Positions 31,317 to 38,907 of a DNA stretch of 39,075 bases are shown in pieces. Origin of the DNA: Pseudomonadota bacterium. Its GTDB lineage: Bacteria; Pseudomonadota; Gammaproteobacteria; Xanthomonadales; Rhodanobacteraceae. The notes below the pieces were generated by a model that saw only the letters and a program-made list of their open reading frames with translations, ran no database searches and had not been told where the DNA came from. The translations under genes and the position numbers were made by a program. Numbering within the stretch: position 1 is the stretch's first letter; the number at the start of each line of letters is the position of its first letter. The stretch is from contig JAJXWZ010000245.1 in assembly GCA_021781345.1 (NCBI GenBank), forward strand, positions 1-39,075, written 5' to 3'.

Positions 31317-32264
31317 TCAGGCTCGTGACGGCCGCAGCACCTGGTAGTAGTACTTGCGGAATTGCAGCGTGGCGCGGTCCGTGGCGACCGAGTGCTCGTC
31401 CGCGGCGGGCGGTACTTCCCCGCAACCGGCGGATTCCACAACCCGCTTGTCCTCGTCGGCGATGCGCGCATTCATCCAGGCGAACCATGGATCGAGCAGG
31501 CAGAACCTGGCGAAGTCGCGCGAACCGACAATGATCAGGCGGGTCCAGCCAGTGGCCTCGGGAATCACCAGCGCATGGATGCGCAGGTGTTTGCCCGGGA
31601 TCGGGATGTTCAGCACCATCATGTTGGGACGGAAAAATTCAAGGAAGGCGGCGCTTTCCTGTCCGTCCAGGCTTGAATAGGCGCGGCCGCCGCATGGGGT
31701 TTCTTCCCAACGTACGTCCAGCGTCGAATCCAGCCGCATCCGTCGCCGCATCGTGCGACCGATCGTGCGGCGGTGGACGAACGGCAGGTGCGGGCTGTCG
31801 AGCATGTTCTCCATGGCACGGGTCCAGTGGCAATGCCATCGGCGCATCACCCAGGTGCGCGCGAGGCCTGCTGCCACCAGTCCTTCGGGCACGTCGGGTT
31901 CGGGTGGCGCATCGGCGACGCCGGTATGCACCCAGATGAGGTCCCCGAATTGCCGCGTCGGCAGCGCCGTCGCGCCAAGCAGATGTCGCTTGGCATCGGG
32001 GTTCAGCGGCACGCGACAATTGTCGCCGTTCGGACCGAAGCGCCACCCATGGAAAGGACATTCGATACAACCATCCGCACCGACCTTGCCCGCGGACAGG
32101 GCGGCGCCGCGATGCGGACAACGATCGATCAGCACAGCGGGCGCACCATCGCTGCCGCGAAACAGGACCACCGCCTCGCCGGCGACAACGACGCGCACCG
32201 GTTGCCTGCGGACCCGTCGTGCCGGCAGGAGCGGCGTCCAGACGTTGGCGAATCCGGCGAACAT
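31317..32264 (-). CDS. Rieske non-heme iron oxygenase (aromatic-ring-hydroxylating type alpha subunit)
   Basis: A 315-residue oxygenase. The N-terminal Rieske domain binds [2Fe-2S] through Cys49, His51, Cys69 and His72 (CPHRGAAL and CIECPFHGW). The catalytic domain has the mononuclear iron facial triad segment NMLDSPHLPFVH, with Asp156, His159 and His164. It should use O2 and electrons to hydroxylate or demethylate a substrate. No reductase or ferredoxin gene is adjacent. Its place after folE in the ECF regulon suggests a substrate linked to pterin, lipid or oxidative damage, which is inference. The 101-bp gap after folE has no ECF element, so it is probably co-transcribed. AAGG lies upstream of the ATG. 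Confidence 0.9.
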   Translation of the reverse strand: MFAGFANVWTPLLPARRVRRQPVRVVVAGEAVVLFRGSDGAPAVLIDRCPHRGAALSAGKVGADGCIECPFHGWRFGPNGDNCRVPLNPDAKRHLLGATALPTRQFGDLIWVHTGVADAPPEPDVPEGLVAAGLARTWVMRRWHCHWTRAMENMLDSPHLPFVHRRTIGRTMRRRMRLDSTLDVRWEETPCGGRAYSSLDGQESAAFLEFFRPNMMVLNIPIPGKHLRIHALVIPEATGWTRLIIVGSRDFARFCLLDPWFAWMNARIADEDKRVVESAGCGEVPPAADEHSVATDRATLQFRKYYYQVLRPSRA

Positions 32265-32365
32265 CGCGCGTCAACCTTGCCTAGTGGGCGGCCCCAACGG
32301 GCCGGGACGTCCAGTCTCCCACCGGATATCGGGCAGGGTCAAAACGATGGTTCCCGGATAGCGCG

Positions 32366-33091
32366 TCAGGACTGGCGTTGCGACAGCAGGCTCAGGAATT
32401 CCCTGCGCAGGGAGGCGTCGGTGAGGAACGAGCCGCGCATCACGCTGTTGACCATCCTGGCTTCGTCGTCCTTCACGCCGCGCCAATGCATGCAGTAATG
32501 GTCGGCCTCGAGCACGACCGCGATCCCGTCGGGGCGCAGGCGGCGCTCGAGCAATTCGGCGATCTGCACCACGGCCTCTTCCTGGATCTGCGGGCGGCTC
32601 ATCACCCATCCGATCAGGCGCGCGTACTTGGACAGGCCGATCAGGTTGGACTCGGCGTTGGGCATCACGCCCACCCACGCACGTCCCATGATCGGGCACA
32701 GGTGGTGCGAACAGGCGCTGCGCACGCGCATCGGACCCACGATCATCAATTCGTTCAGACGCTCGGCATTGGGGAACTCGGTGACATCCGGGGCCGGCTG
32801 GTAGCGGCCCGCGAACACCTCGCGCACGAACATCTTGGCGAGCCGCCGGGCGGTCTCGCGGGTGTTGTGGTCGTGGTCGACATCAATCACCAGCGCGCGC
32901 AGCAGCGCCTGCGCCTGATCCGCGACTTCGCGTTCCAGCGCTTCCAGTTCACCGGGCTCGATGTAACCGGCGATGTTGTCGTTGGCATGGAAACGAACGC
33001 CGGCGGCACGCAGCCGTTCGCGAATCCGCTGCGAGAGTACCTGGTCGTCGCTGGTTTCAATCGGGCGCAAATCCCGCATGGTCGCTGGCAT
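32366..33091 (-). CDS. folE: GTP cyclohydrolase I
   Basis: This enzyme converts GTP to 7,8-dihydroneopterin triphosphate, the first step of folate and tetrahydropterin synthesis. The 241-residue product has the zinc site Cys127, His129/His130 (ACSHHLCPIMG) and Cys200 (DHYCMHW), and the conserved SNLIGLSKYARLIGWVMSRP and MFVREVFAGRY. The sequence differs from standard housekeeping FolE (CSHHLCPIMG where EHHLLPFFG is usual), so it may be the stress-linked paralogue seen near photolyase genes. AGGA lies eight bases before ATG 33091. ECF-type promoter elements are found 75-101 bases upstream. The extra 260 codons in the track ORF are shadow of the photolyase gene. Confidence 0.9.
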   Translation of the reverse strand: MPATMRDLRPIETSDDQVLSQRIRERLRAAGVRFHANDNIAGYIEPGELEALEREVADQAQALLRALVIDVDHDHNTRETARRLAKMFVREVFAGRYQPAPDVTEFPNAERLNELMIVGPMRVRSACSHHLCPIMGRAWVGVMPNAESNLIGLSKYARLIGWVMSRPQIQEEAVVQIAELLERRLRPDGIAVVLEADHYCMHWRGVKDDEARMVNSVMRGSFLTDASLRREFLSLLSQRQS

Positions 33092-33166
33092 GGCTGGTTT
33101 CCTGTCGCGGCTGGACAGCCTCGCCGGGCGACGCGGATGCGGCGGCGGCTTGCTGGTCCGTAGGTA

Positions 33167-33192
33167 TACGCAAAACCTCCCGCGCCGGATGC
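33167..33192 (-). promoter_or_regulatory. Predicted ECF sigma promoter of folE and the Rieske gene
   Basis: On the minus strand GCATCC, 16 bases, then CGTATA. It lies in the 116-bp gap after the photolyase stop, about 76 bases before the folE ATG. The hexamers and spacing match the other three elements. Confidence 0.65.
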
Positions 33193-33207
33193 CTGCCGCG
33201 GTGCGCC

Positions 33208-34737
33208 TCACAAGGCGTCGAGATCGGCCAGCACTTCGCGCGCCCGGATCTGCAAGGCCGCCTGCCGCGATTCGGACGTACGATCGAGTTGCCGGTAGGC
33301 CACCGCGAGGCGTGGATTGGCACCTAGCATTGCCCGGTTGCGCGCCAGGAAATCCCAGTACAGCGCGTTGAGCGGACAAGCCCTCGCGCCGGTGCGTTCG
33401 TCGTGACGGTATCGGCAGGCCTTGCAGTAGTCGCCCATACGGTGGATATAGGCAGCCGAGGAAACGTAGGGCTTGGTGGCCAGCAGGCCACCGTCGGCGA
33501 ACTGGCTCATGCCGAGCGTGTTGGGCAGCTCGACCCATTCGAATGCATCGATGTAGATGCCGAGGTACCAGCGGTGCACCTGCTCCGGATCGAGTCCGGC
33601 CAGCAACGCGAAATTGCCGGTCAGCATCAGCCGCTGGATATGGTGGGCGTGGGCACCCTCGAGCGACTGGCGGATCGCGTGGCGCAGGCAGTTCATGCCG
33701 GTTTCGCCGGTCCAGAACCAGTCTGGCAACGGGCGACGGTGGCCGAACCCGTTGCTGGCGGCATACTGCGGCATGCGCGCCCAATAGACGCCGCGAACGT
33801 ATTCGCGCCAGCCGAGGATCTGCCGGATGAAGCCTTCGGCCGCGGCCAGCGACGCGTGACCTTCCCGCCATGCCGCCTCCGCGCGCGCGATGACCTCGCG
33901 TGGCGACAGCATCTTGACGTTCAGTGCGAACGACAGCATCGAGTGGAACAGGCGCGTCGCCTGGACGCTCATCGCGTCTTGGTAATCGCCGAAGTGCGGC
34001 AAGGCGTGCGCGACGAATGCATCAAGCTGCCGCAATGCCTCGTCGCGGTTCAGCGGCCACGGCAGTGCGTCGGCGCGTGGCTCTCCGAAACTCTTCACGC
34101 CGGCCGCGACAATGTCCGCCCACAGGGCGCGATGGTCGTGGGCGGAGCGCCAGTCCCGCGGCTCCGCGGGCTGCCCGTGCCAGGCCTTGCGGTTCTCGCG
34201 GTCGTAATTCCAGCGGCCGCCAGCCGGCCGTCCATTAGGCTGCATCAGCACGCCATGCCGTACGCGCATGCGGCGATAAAACGGCTCCATCTGCCAGCGC
34301 TTCCGCGCCGCGAAGAACGCGGCGACTTCGTCACGCGTGGTCAGGAAGTGTTTGGTGTCGACCTTTTGGACAGGGATCGACAGGTCCCGCGCGTATTCTT
34401 CGAGTTCGTGGTCCAGCCGCCATTCGTCCGGGGCCTGGTATGCGAACGCCCTTGCGTGATGGTCCGCGATCAGGCGGTCGAGGTTGGCCGGGATCGCCTG
34501 CCGGTTCGCGGGATCGTCGATCGGGAGATAGGCGACCCGGTGTCCAGCGGCCTCGAGATTCCGGGCGAAATCGCGCATCGCCGCGAATATCGCCAGGATC
34601 TTCTGCGCATGGTGCAGCACGTAGTCGGTTTCCTGGCGTACCTCCATCAGCACGTAGATGACGTCGTCGTCGATCCTCGCGAACCATGGGTGCCGGGGAT
34701 TGAGCTGATCGCCCAGCAACAGGCGCAGCGTGGTCAT
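33208..34737 (-). CDS. Cryptochrome/photolyase of the FeS-BCP (PhrB, CryPro) class
   Basis: A 509-residue FAD photolyase with a [4Fe-4S] cluster. It begins LRLLLGDQLNPRHPWF, typical of the class. The four likely cluster Cys are in GMNCLRHAI, YCKACRY (two) and ARACPLNALYW. FAD contacts are in the helical domain, including HAHHIQRLMLTGNFALLAG, and LPNTLGMSQFADGG is also conserved. It probably repairs (6-4) photoproducts using light, as known members do. Its gene is 13 bases after the TspO-like gene and followed, with its own promoter, by folE. Class members use a lumazine antenna, so a link to pterin synthesis is only suggestive. Confidence 0.93.
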   Translation of the reverse strand: MTTLRLLLGDQLNPRHPWFARIDDDVIYVLMEVRQETDYVLHHAQKILAIFAAMRDFARNLEAAGHRVAYLPIDDPANRQAIPANLDRLIADHHARAFAYQAPDEWRLDHELEEYARDLSIPVQKVDTKHFLTTRDEVAAFFAARKRWQMEPFYRRMRVRHGVLMQPNGRPAGGRWNYDRENRKAWHGQPAEPRDWRSAHDHRALWADIVAAGVKSFGEPRADALPWPLNRDEALRQLDAFVAHALPHFGDYQDAMSVQATRLFHSMLSFALNVKMLSPREVIARAEAAWREGHASLAAAEGFIRQILGWREYVRGVYWARMPQYAASNGFGHRRPLPDWFWTGETGMNCLRHAIRQSLEGAHAHHIQRLMLTGNFALLAGLDPEQVHRWYLGIYIDAFEWVELPNTLGMSQFADGGLLATKPYVSSAAYIHRMGDYCKACRYRHDERTGARACPLNALYWDFLARNRAMLGANPRLAVAYRQLDRTSESRQAALQIRAREVLADLDAL

Positions 34738-34750
34738 GGCCGGCCCGGTC

Positions 34751-35518
34751 TCAGCCGTTGACGCGCTGCCGCGACAACGTACGCGTCGCGATCAGGCACC
34801 AGGCCGATGTGACGACAACCACCCCGGCCAGCAGCAGCGCCGTCCACCCCGCAACCGGCGCGCCGGCGAGTCCGGAGCCGTGCTGCTTGGCATGGACGCC
34901 CACCAGGCCCCACGTCGCCGCCAAGGCGTACCACGGGTTGCCGCGCATGCGCACGATGGCCACCAGCAACAGGATCGCCGCCAGCGCGAACAGCACCAGG
35001 GTCCATGGCAGCATCCGCGCCGACGGCAACAAGTCGAAGGCCACGACCACCTGCGCCGTATTCAGGAACACCGCCAGCGACACCCAGCCGGCATGCAGCG
35101 ACAACGGTACCCATTGCCACCAGCGTCCGGGGCCGTGCCGCGCCGTGTGCGACACCTGCCAGGCCGCGGCTAGCAGGCAAGCGAGGCTGGCCCAGATGAT
35201 CGCGAGTGCCAGCCAGAACCACTGCTGCGAGAACACGACCATCCACAACGAGGTCAGCGCGAACCCCGTGGCCGTCAGCGGGCGGATGCGCCGCGCGTGC
35301 ACGTCGTTGTCACGAGCGAACAACTGCCAGGTGCCATGGATGACATCGAGCAGGAAAATCGGGCCCCAGATAGCGAACGCGTAACCGGCCGCCACGATCA
35401 GGGTGGGATAGGCATCCGAGATCGCGGCGTTGGTGGGCCCGAGGTGGCCGGAATTGGACAACCATGCCACCAGCGGCATGAGCCAGGCCAGCAGGGCGAC
35501 GAGATATTTCACGGACAC
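34751..35518 (-). CDS. TspO/MBR-like tryptophan-rich membrane protein
   Basis: A 255-residue inner-membrane protein with about seven hydrophobic segments and many Trp residues. The segment YAFAIWGPIFLLDVIHGTWQ resembles the conserved loop of the longer TspO-related tryptophan-rich sensory proteins. TspO homologues bind porphyrins and affect oxygen- or light-regulated genes. This family is longer than classical TspO (about 160 residues), so function by homology is tentative. It sits between lipocalin and photolyase, a combination also seen in light-induced clusters elsewhere. Its start overlaps the lipocalin stop by ten bases and its own stop is 13 bases before the photolyase start. Confidence 0.75.
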   Translation of the reverse strand: MSVKYLVALLAWLMPLVAWLSNSGHLGPTNAAISDAYPTLIVAAGYAFAIWGPIFLLDVIHGTWQLFARDNDVHARRIRPLTATGFALTSLWMVVFSQQWFWLALAIIWASLACLLAAAWQVSHTARHGPGRWWQWVPLSLHAGWVSLAVFLNTAQVVVAFDLLPSARMLPWTLVLFALAAILLLVAIVRMRGNPWYALAATWGLVGVHAKQHGSGLAGAPVAGWTALLLAGVVVVTSAWCLIATRTLSRQRVNG

Positions 35519-36087
35519 TCACCGGCAAAGGTGTCGCTGCCCGCGCCCTGCTCGGGCCAGCGCTGCGGGGCCTTCTGGATCTTCTCGACGTCGTAGCCCA
35601 GCGCCCTGGCCCGTCCCAGCATCGCCTGATAGTCGGCCGCGGGGACCTGCGGCGTGCGTGCCATGTACCAGAGGTAATCGCGGGCATCGCGCACCACGAG
35701 CACCTGGCTGTAGTCGGGTTTCAGCCAGCCCACCAGGTACTGTGCAGAAAAAATGTGGAAGAAGTGCACCTTCCACTCCGCGTTGCCGGTGTGCGGCACC
35801 GTGGTCGCGGTCGAATGAATCAGTTTCACGGGCGCATCGAAGCTGTCGGGCCGCAGCCTGAACCATGTGCAGACGCTGCCATCGTCGTCCAGCCGATAGG
35901 TTTCCACCGGGTTATGTTCGCCGCGTTCGACGCGCGTGGGGATCGAGGCGATCACGTACCAGCGCCCCATGTAGCGGGAAAGATTGACTTGCTGCACCGG
36001 GCGGATGGGCGGCCCCGACGGTGCGCACCCGGCCAGCGCCAACGCGCCGCCCAGACCAAGGATCCTGAACCAATGAAGTGCATCCAT
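35509..36087 (-). CDS. Lipocalin-family outer-membrane lipoprotein (Blc-like)
   Basis: A 192-residue lipoprotein. The N-terminal signal with a lipobox (LALAGC, lipidated Cys21) is followed by the lipocalin signature LSRYMGRWYVIASIP (residues 36-50) and VETYRLDDDGS. Two further conserved strands are KVHFFHIFSAQYLVGWLKPD and YSQVLVVRDARDYLWYMART. Bacterial lipocalins such as Blc bind lysophospholipids or fatty acids at the outer membrane. It is the first gene of the lipocalin/TspO/photolyase unit. Its ATG lies about 40 bases after the predicted ECF start and lacks a strong Shine-Dalgarno. Co-regulation with lipid modification genes supports a role with damaged or modified lipids. Confidence 0.9.
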   Translation of the reverse strand: MDALHWFRILGLGGALALAGCAPSGPPIRPVQQVNLSRYMGRWYVIASIPTRVERGEHNPVETYRLDDDGSVCTWFRLRPDSFDAPVKLIHSTATTVPHTGNAEWKVHFFHIFSAQYLVGWLKPDYSQVLVVRDARDYLWYMARTPQVPAADYQAMLGRARALGYDVEKIQKAPQRWPEQGAGSDTFAGECP

Positions 36088-36137
36088 GAAGGGAACGTGT
36101 CGCCCAGGCGGTACGGTGGACCGTCATACTCGGGTTG

Positions 36138-36163
36138 TACGCATGGCGGCTGCGGTTGGATCC
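36138..36163 (-). promoter_or_regulatory. Predicted ECF sigma promoter of the lipocalin unit
   Basis: On the minus strand GGATCC, 16 bases, then CGTACA. It differs from the other three -35 elements at one position (GG in place of GC). It lies about 50 bases before the lipocalin ATG and between cysD and the lipocalin gene. Confidence 0.6.
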
Positions 36164-36256
36164 GCGATCACCCGGAAAATGCGGTCAGCGGCGGGTACGC
36201 TTCGGGCATGCATCGACCGCGGTCGGGTCCGCGTGCACGGACCGACGAGCCGGGCA

Positions 36257-37153
36257 TCAGAAATAGCCTTCGCGCTTCTTGCGTTCCATCGAGTCCGCGG
36301 GGTCGCGGTCGATCAGCCGGCCCCGGCGCTCGGAGCTGCATACCGCCAGCATCTCGGCGATCACCGAGTCCACGCTGTCGGCAGCCGATTCGATCGCGCC
36401 GGTCAGCGGCCAGCAGCCAAGGGTACGGAAACGGACGCGCCTCGGCTCGGCGCGTTCGCCCGGAAGGAAATGCATTCGTTCCGGATCGTCCACCACGATC
36501 AGCGCTTCGTCGCGCGCCACCACCGGCCGCTCCCTCGCGAAATACAACGGCACCAGCGGGATCCGTTCGCGCCTTATGTAGAGCCATACATCCAGCTCGG
36601 TCCAGTTCGACAAGGGAAACACGCGCATGCTCTCGCTGGCGGCGATTCGGGTATTGCAGAGATTCCACGGTTCCAGACGCTGGTTGCGCGGATCCCAGCG
36701 TTGCTGGGAGGAGCGCAGCGAGAACACGCGCTCTTTCGAGCGCGAACTTTCCTCGTCGCGTCGCGCGCCTCCGATCGCCGCGTCGAACCCGTGCAAGGCG
36801 AGCGCCTGCTTCAACGCTTCGGTCTTCATGACGTCGGTATGCAGCGAAGCGCCATGGTCGAAAGGATTGATGCCGCGCGCGAGCCCCTCGCGGTTCGTGT
36901 GCACGATCAGGTCCACGCCGGTCTCGACGGCGCGGCGATCGCGAAATTCGAGGGTCTCCCTGAACTCCCATGCTTCGTCGACATGCAGCAGGGGAATCGT
37001 CGGTCGCGCCGGCGCGAAGGCCTTCAGCAGCAAGTGCAAGAGCACCGACGAGTCCTTGCCGACCGAGTACATCAATACCGGCTTGCGGAAGCATGCCGCG
37101 GTCTCTCGCAGGATACCGATGCTTTCCGTCTCTAGTTGATCGAGCAATTTCAT
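36257..37153 (-). CDS. cysD: CysD-like sulfate adenylyltransferase small subunit
   Basis: A 298-residue PAPS-reductase-superfamily protein. The ATP pyrophosphatase loop is [16 protein letters not shown] (residues 28-43). [30 protein letters not shown] and [17 protein letters not shown] follow, all in the CysD order; a C-terminal CysD-like end is ERKKREGYF. With CysN it makes adenosine 5'-phosphosulfate from sulfate and ATP. The usual partner cysN or cysNC is not within this window on either side. Downstream on the same strand is the lipocalin gene. The track start is 35 codons long; [15 protein letters not shown] at ATG 37153 is the normal beginning. Confidence 0.9.
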   Translation of the reverse strand: MKLLDQLETESIGILRETAACFRKPVLMYSVGKDSSVLLHLLLKAFAPARPTIPLLHVDEAWEFRETLEFRDRRAVETGVDLIVHTNREGLARGINPFDHGASLHTDVMKTEALKQALALHGFDAAIGGARRDEESSRSKERVFSLRSSQQRWDPRNQRLEPWNLCNTRIAASESMRVFPLSNWTELDVWLYIRRERIPLVPLYFARERPVVARDEALIVVDDPERMHFLPGERAEPRRVRFRTLGCWPLTGAIESAADSVDSVIAEMLAVCSSERRGRLIDRDPADSMERKKREGYF

Positions 37154-37286
37154 GGACGCAATGTCCGTTCGTGGCCCGCGGATCGCACTGGTTGCATTCC
37201 CGGGATCCCGCGCGGACTGGTCGCGCTCACGCGGCGTCCAGGCGTGCCCGCACAGCATGGCGACCCGGGGCGAAACCCGCCCCGAT

Positions 37287-37331
37287 GGCGCGCGCCTTGC
37301 CTTGGCCAGTGGCCACGGCCTGGCGCGCGCC
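37287..37331 (-). terminator. Possible terminator of icd
   Basis: Two copies of the self-complementary decamer GGCGCGCGCC (37287-37296 and 37322-37331) can pair around 25 bases. They begin 18 bases after the icd stop on the minus strand. There is no T-run. The rest of the 195-bp gap before cysD shows no gene. Confidence 0.4.
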
Positions 37332-37348
37332 GCTTGCGAACGTCGGCT

Positions 37349-38857
37349 TCACTCCCCCTGCGCCACCGAATAACCGGGGTTGCCATCGAAGCGGTAGAGG
37401 TTCTCGCTCTTGATCGGCGGCAAGCCCGCCGCCACCAGGCTGCGCATGAGTTCGAGGATCGCTTCCGGGGTCACCGCGCCCTCGCCACCGCGGAAGCGGC
37501 AGCGCCAGTGGTCGGTGCAGAAGGTGTCGGGATTGCCGTTTGGCCACACCTTGGTCCCGCGGTTGGTCATCATCGCGAGGCGCAGCCCTGCCGGGCAGGC
37601 TTGCTGCAGCCGCGCGGCCAGCACCGCCGGATCGCGCACTGCCGGGGCCCAGTCGAGGAAAATGTCCACGCCGTCGCAGGCCTTCACGGCAGGCCGCGGT
37701 TCGGACTGCGTCTTGTGCGCGGCGGGTGCGACCGGCTCGGCGGCGGGATAGCGCGCGGCCTTCAGGTGCTCGGGCGACTTGCCCAGGCGTTCGACGATCG
37801 CCTGCGCGAACTCGCGCGTGCCGACCTGTCGCTTGCTGGTCTGCTCGTTGAGGATATCGAGCGTGTGCAGGCCGTCCTCGAGGGTGCACAGCCAGGCGTT
37901 GTGGATCAGCTCGGCCTTGTCCTGCTGGCCCAGGTGCGCCAGCATCATGACGGCTGCCAGCAGCATGCCCGAGGGGTTGGCGATGTTCTTGCCGGCGATG
38001 TCCGGCGCCGAGCCGTGCACGGCCTCGAACATGGCCAGGTCGGCGCCGATGTTCGCCGAACCGGCCATTCCGATGGAACCGGCCAGCTCGGCGGCGATGT
38101 CGGACAGGATGTCGCCGTAGAGGTTGGGCGTGACCACCACGTCGAAGTCGCGCGGGCGCACCGCGAGGCGGGCCGCGCCGATATCGATGATACGGTGCTC
38201 GCTGGCAATGTCGGGATATTCCTGCGCGATTTCGTCGAAGACCCGATGGAACAGCCCATCGGTCAACTTCATGATGTTGTCCTTGCTCATGCAGGTGATC
38301 TTGCGGCGTCCCTGCCGCCGTGCGTACTCGAAGGCGTAGCGCACGATGCGCTCGCAGCCCGGCCGGCTGATCAGCTTCAGGCACTGGGTGACCTCGCCGG
38401 TCTGGCGATGCTCGATGCCACCATAGGTGTCCTCCTCGTTTTCGCGCACGATCACGACGTCCATGCCCGGGTGCGGCGAGTGCACGTAAGGGTGGTAGGC
38501 GACGCACGGCCGCACGTTGGCGTACAGGCCGAGCGTCTTGCGCAGCGTGACGTTGACGCTCTTGTACCCGCCGCCCTGCGGCGTGGTCATCGGCCCTTTC
38601 AGCAGCACCTTGTGCCGGGCCAGCGAGTCCCAGGCGTCCTCCGGCACGCCGGAGGCGTGGCCCTCCTTGTAGGCCCGCAGACCCAGCGTGACAGGCGCGA
38701 AGTCGATGGCCACACCCGCCTCACGCAACACGTGCAGGACCGCGTCGGTGATTTCCGGGCCTATGCCGTCGCCATGGGCGACGGCCACGGTGCGATGCGG
38801 TACATTGGTGCGCGCAGGAACTTCGAAATCCAGCGAACTTTTCGGCATAGCGGACAT
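37349..38857 (-). CDS. icd: NAD-type isocitrate dehydrogenase with C-terminal extension (TtIDH-like)
   Basis: This TCA-cycle enzyme oxidatively decarboxylates isocitrate to 2-oxoglutarate. The 502-residue product is longer than E. coli Icd (416). The core of about 340 residues has HGDGIGPEITDAVL, MTTPQGGGYKSVNVTLRKTL, VIVRENEEDTYGGIEH and VTPNLYGDILSDIAAELAGS. An Ala/Pro-rich linker and a C-terminal domain (VDIFLDWAP onward) follow, as in Thermus IDH. The coenzyme region reads HGSAPDIAGKNIANP with Asp286-Ile, where NADP enzymes have Lys-Tyr, so NAD+ is predicted. GGAGG lies six bases before ATG 38857. It is divergent from the winged-helix regulator. Confidence 0.92.
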   Translation of the reverse strand: MSAMPKSSLDFEVPARTNVPHRTVAVAHGDGIGPEITDAVLHVLREAGVAIDFAPVTLGLRAYKEGHASGVPEDAWDSLARHKVLLKGPMTTPQGGGYKSVNVTLRKTLGLYANVRPCVAYHPYVHSPHPGMDVVIVRENEEDTYGGIEHRQTGEVTQCLKLISRPGCERIVRYAFEYARRQGRRKITCMSKDNIMKLTDGLFHRVFDEIAQEYPDIASEHRIIDIGAARLAVRPRDFDVVVTPNLYGDILSDIAAELAGSIGMAGSANIGADLAMFEAVHGSAPDIAGKNIANPSGMLLAAVMMLAHLGQQDKAELIHNAWLCTLEDGLHTLDILNEQTSKRQVGTREFAQAIVERLGKSPEHLKAARYPAAEPVAPAAHKTQSEPRPAVKACDGVDIFLDWAPAVRDPAVLAARLQQACPAGLRLAMMTNRGTKVWPNGNPDTFCTDHWRCRFRGGEGAVTPEAILELMRSLVAAGLPPIKSENLYRFDGNPGYSVAQGE

Positions 38858-38873
38858 CACGGCCTCCAGGTTT

Positions 38874-38907
38874 ACGTGACATGGAAAACAAGAAATCTGT
38901 ATCACGT
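38874..38907. promoter_or_regulatory. Inverted repeat in the icd/regulator divergent region
   Basis: TACGTGA (38873-38879) and TCACGTA (38902-38908) are 7-base inverted arms 22 bases apart. A related ACGTCA occurs at 38913-38918. The region is unusually AT-rich for this window. It covers the start of the divergent regulator and lies upstream of icd, so an operator for the regulator is plausible. Confidence 0.35.
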
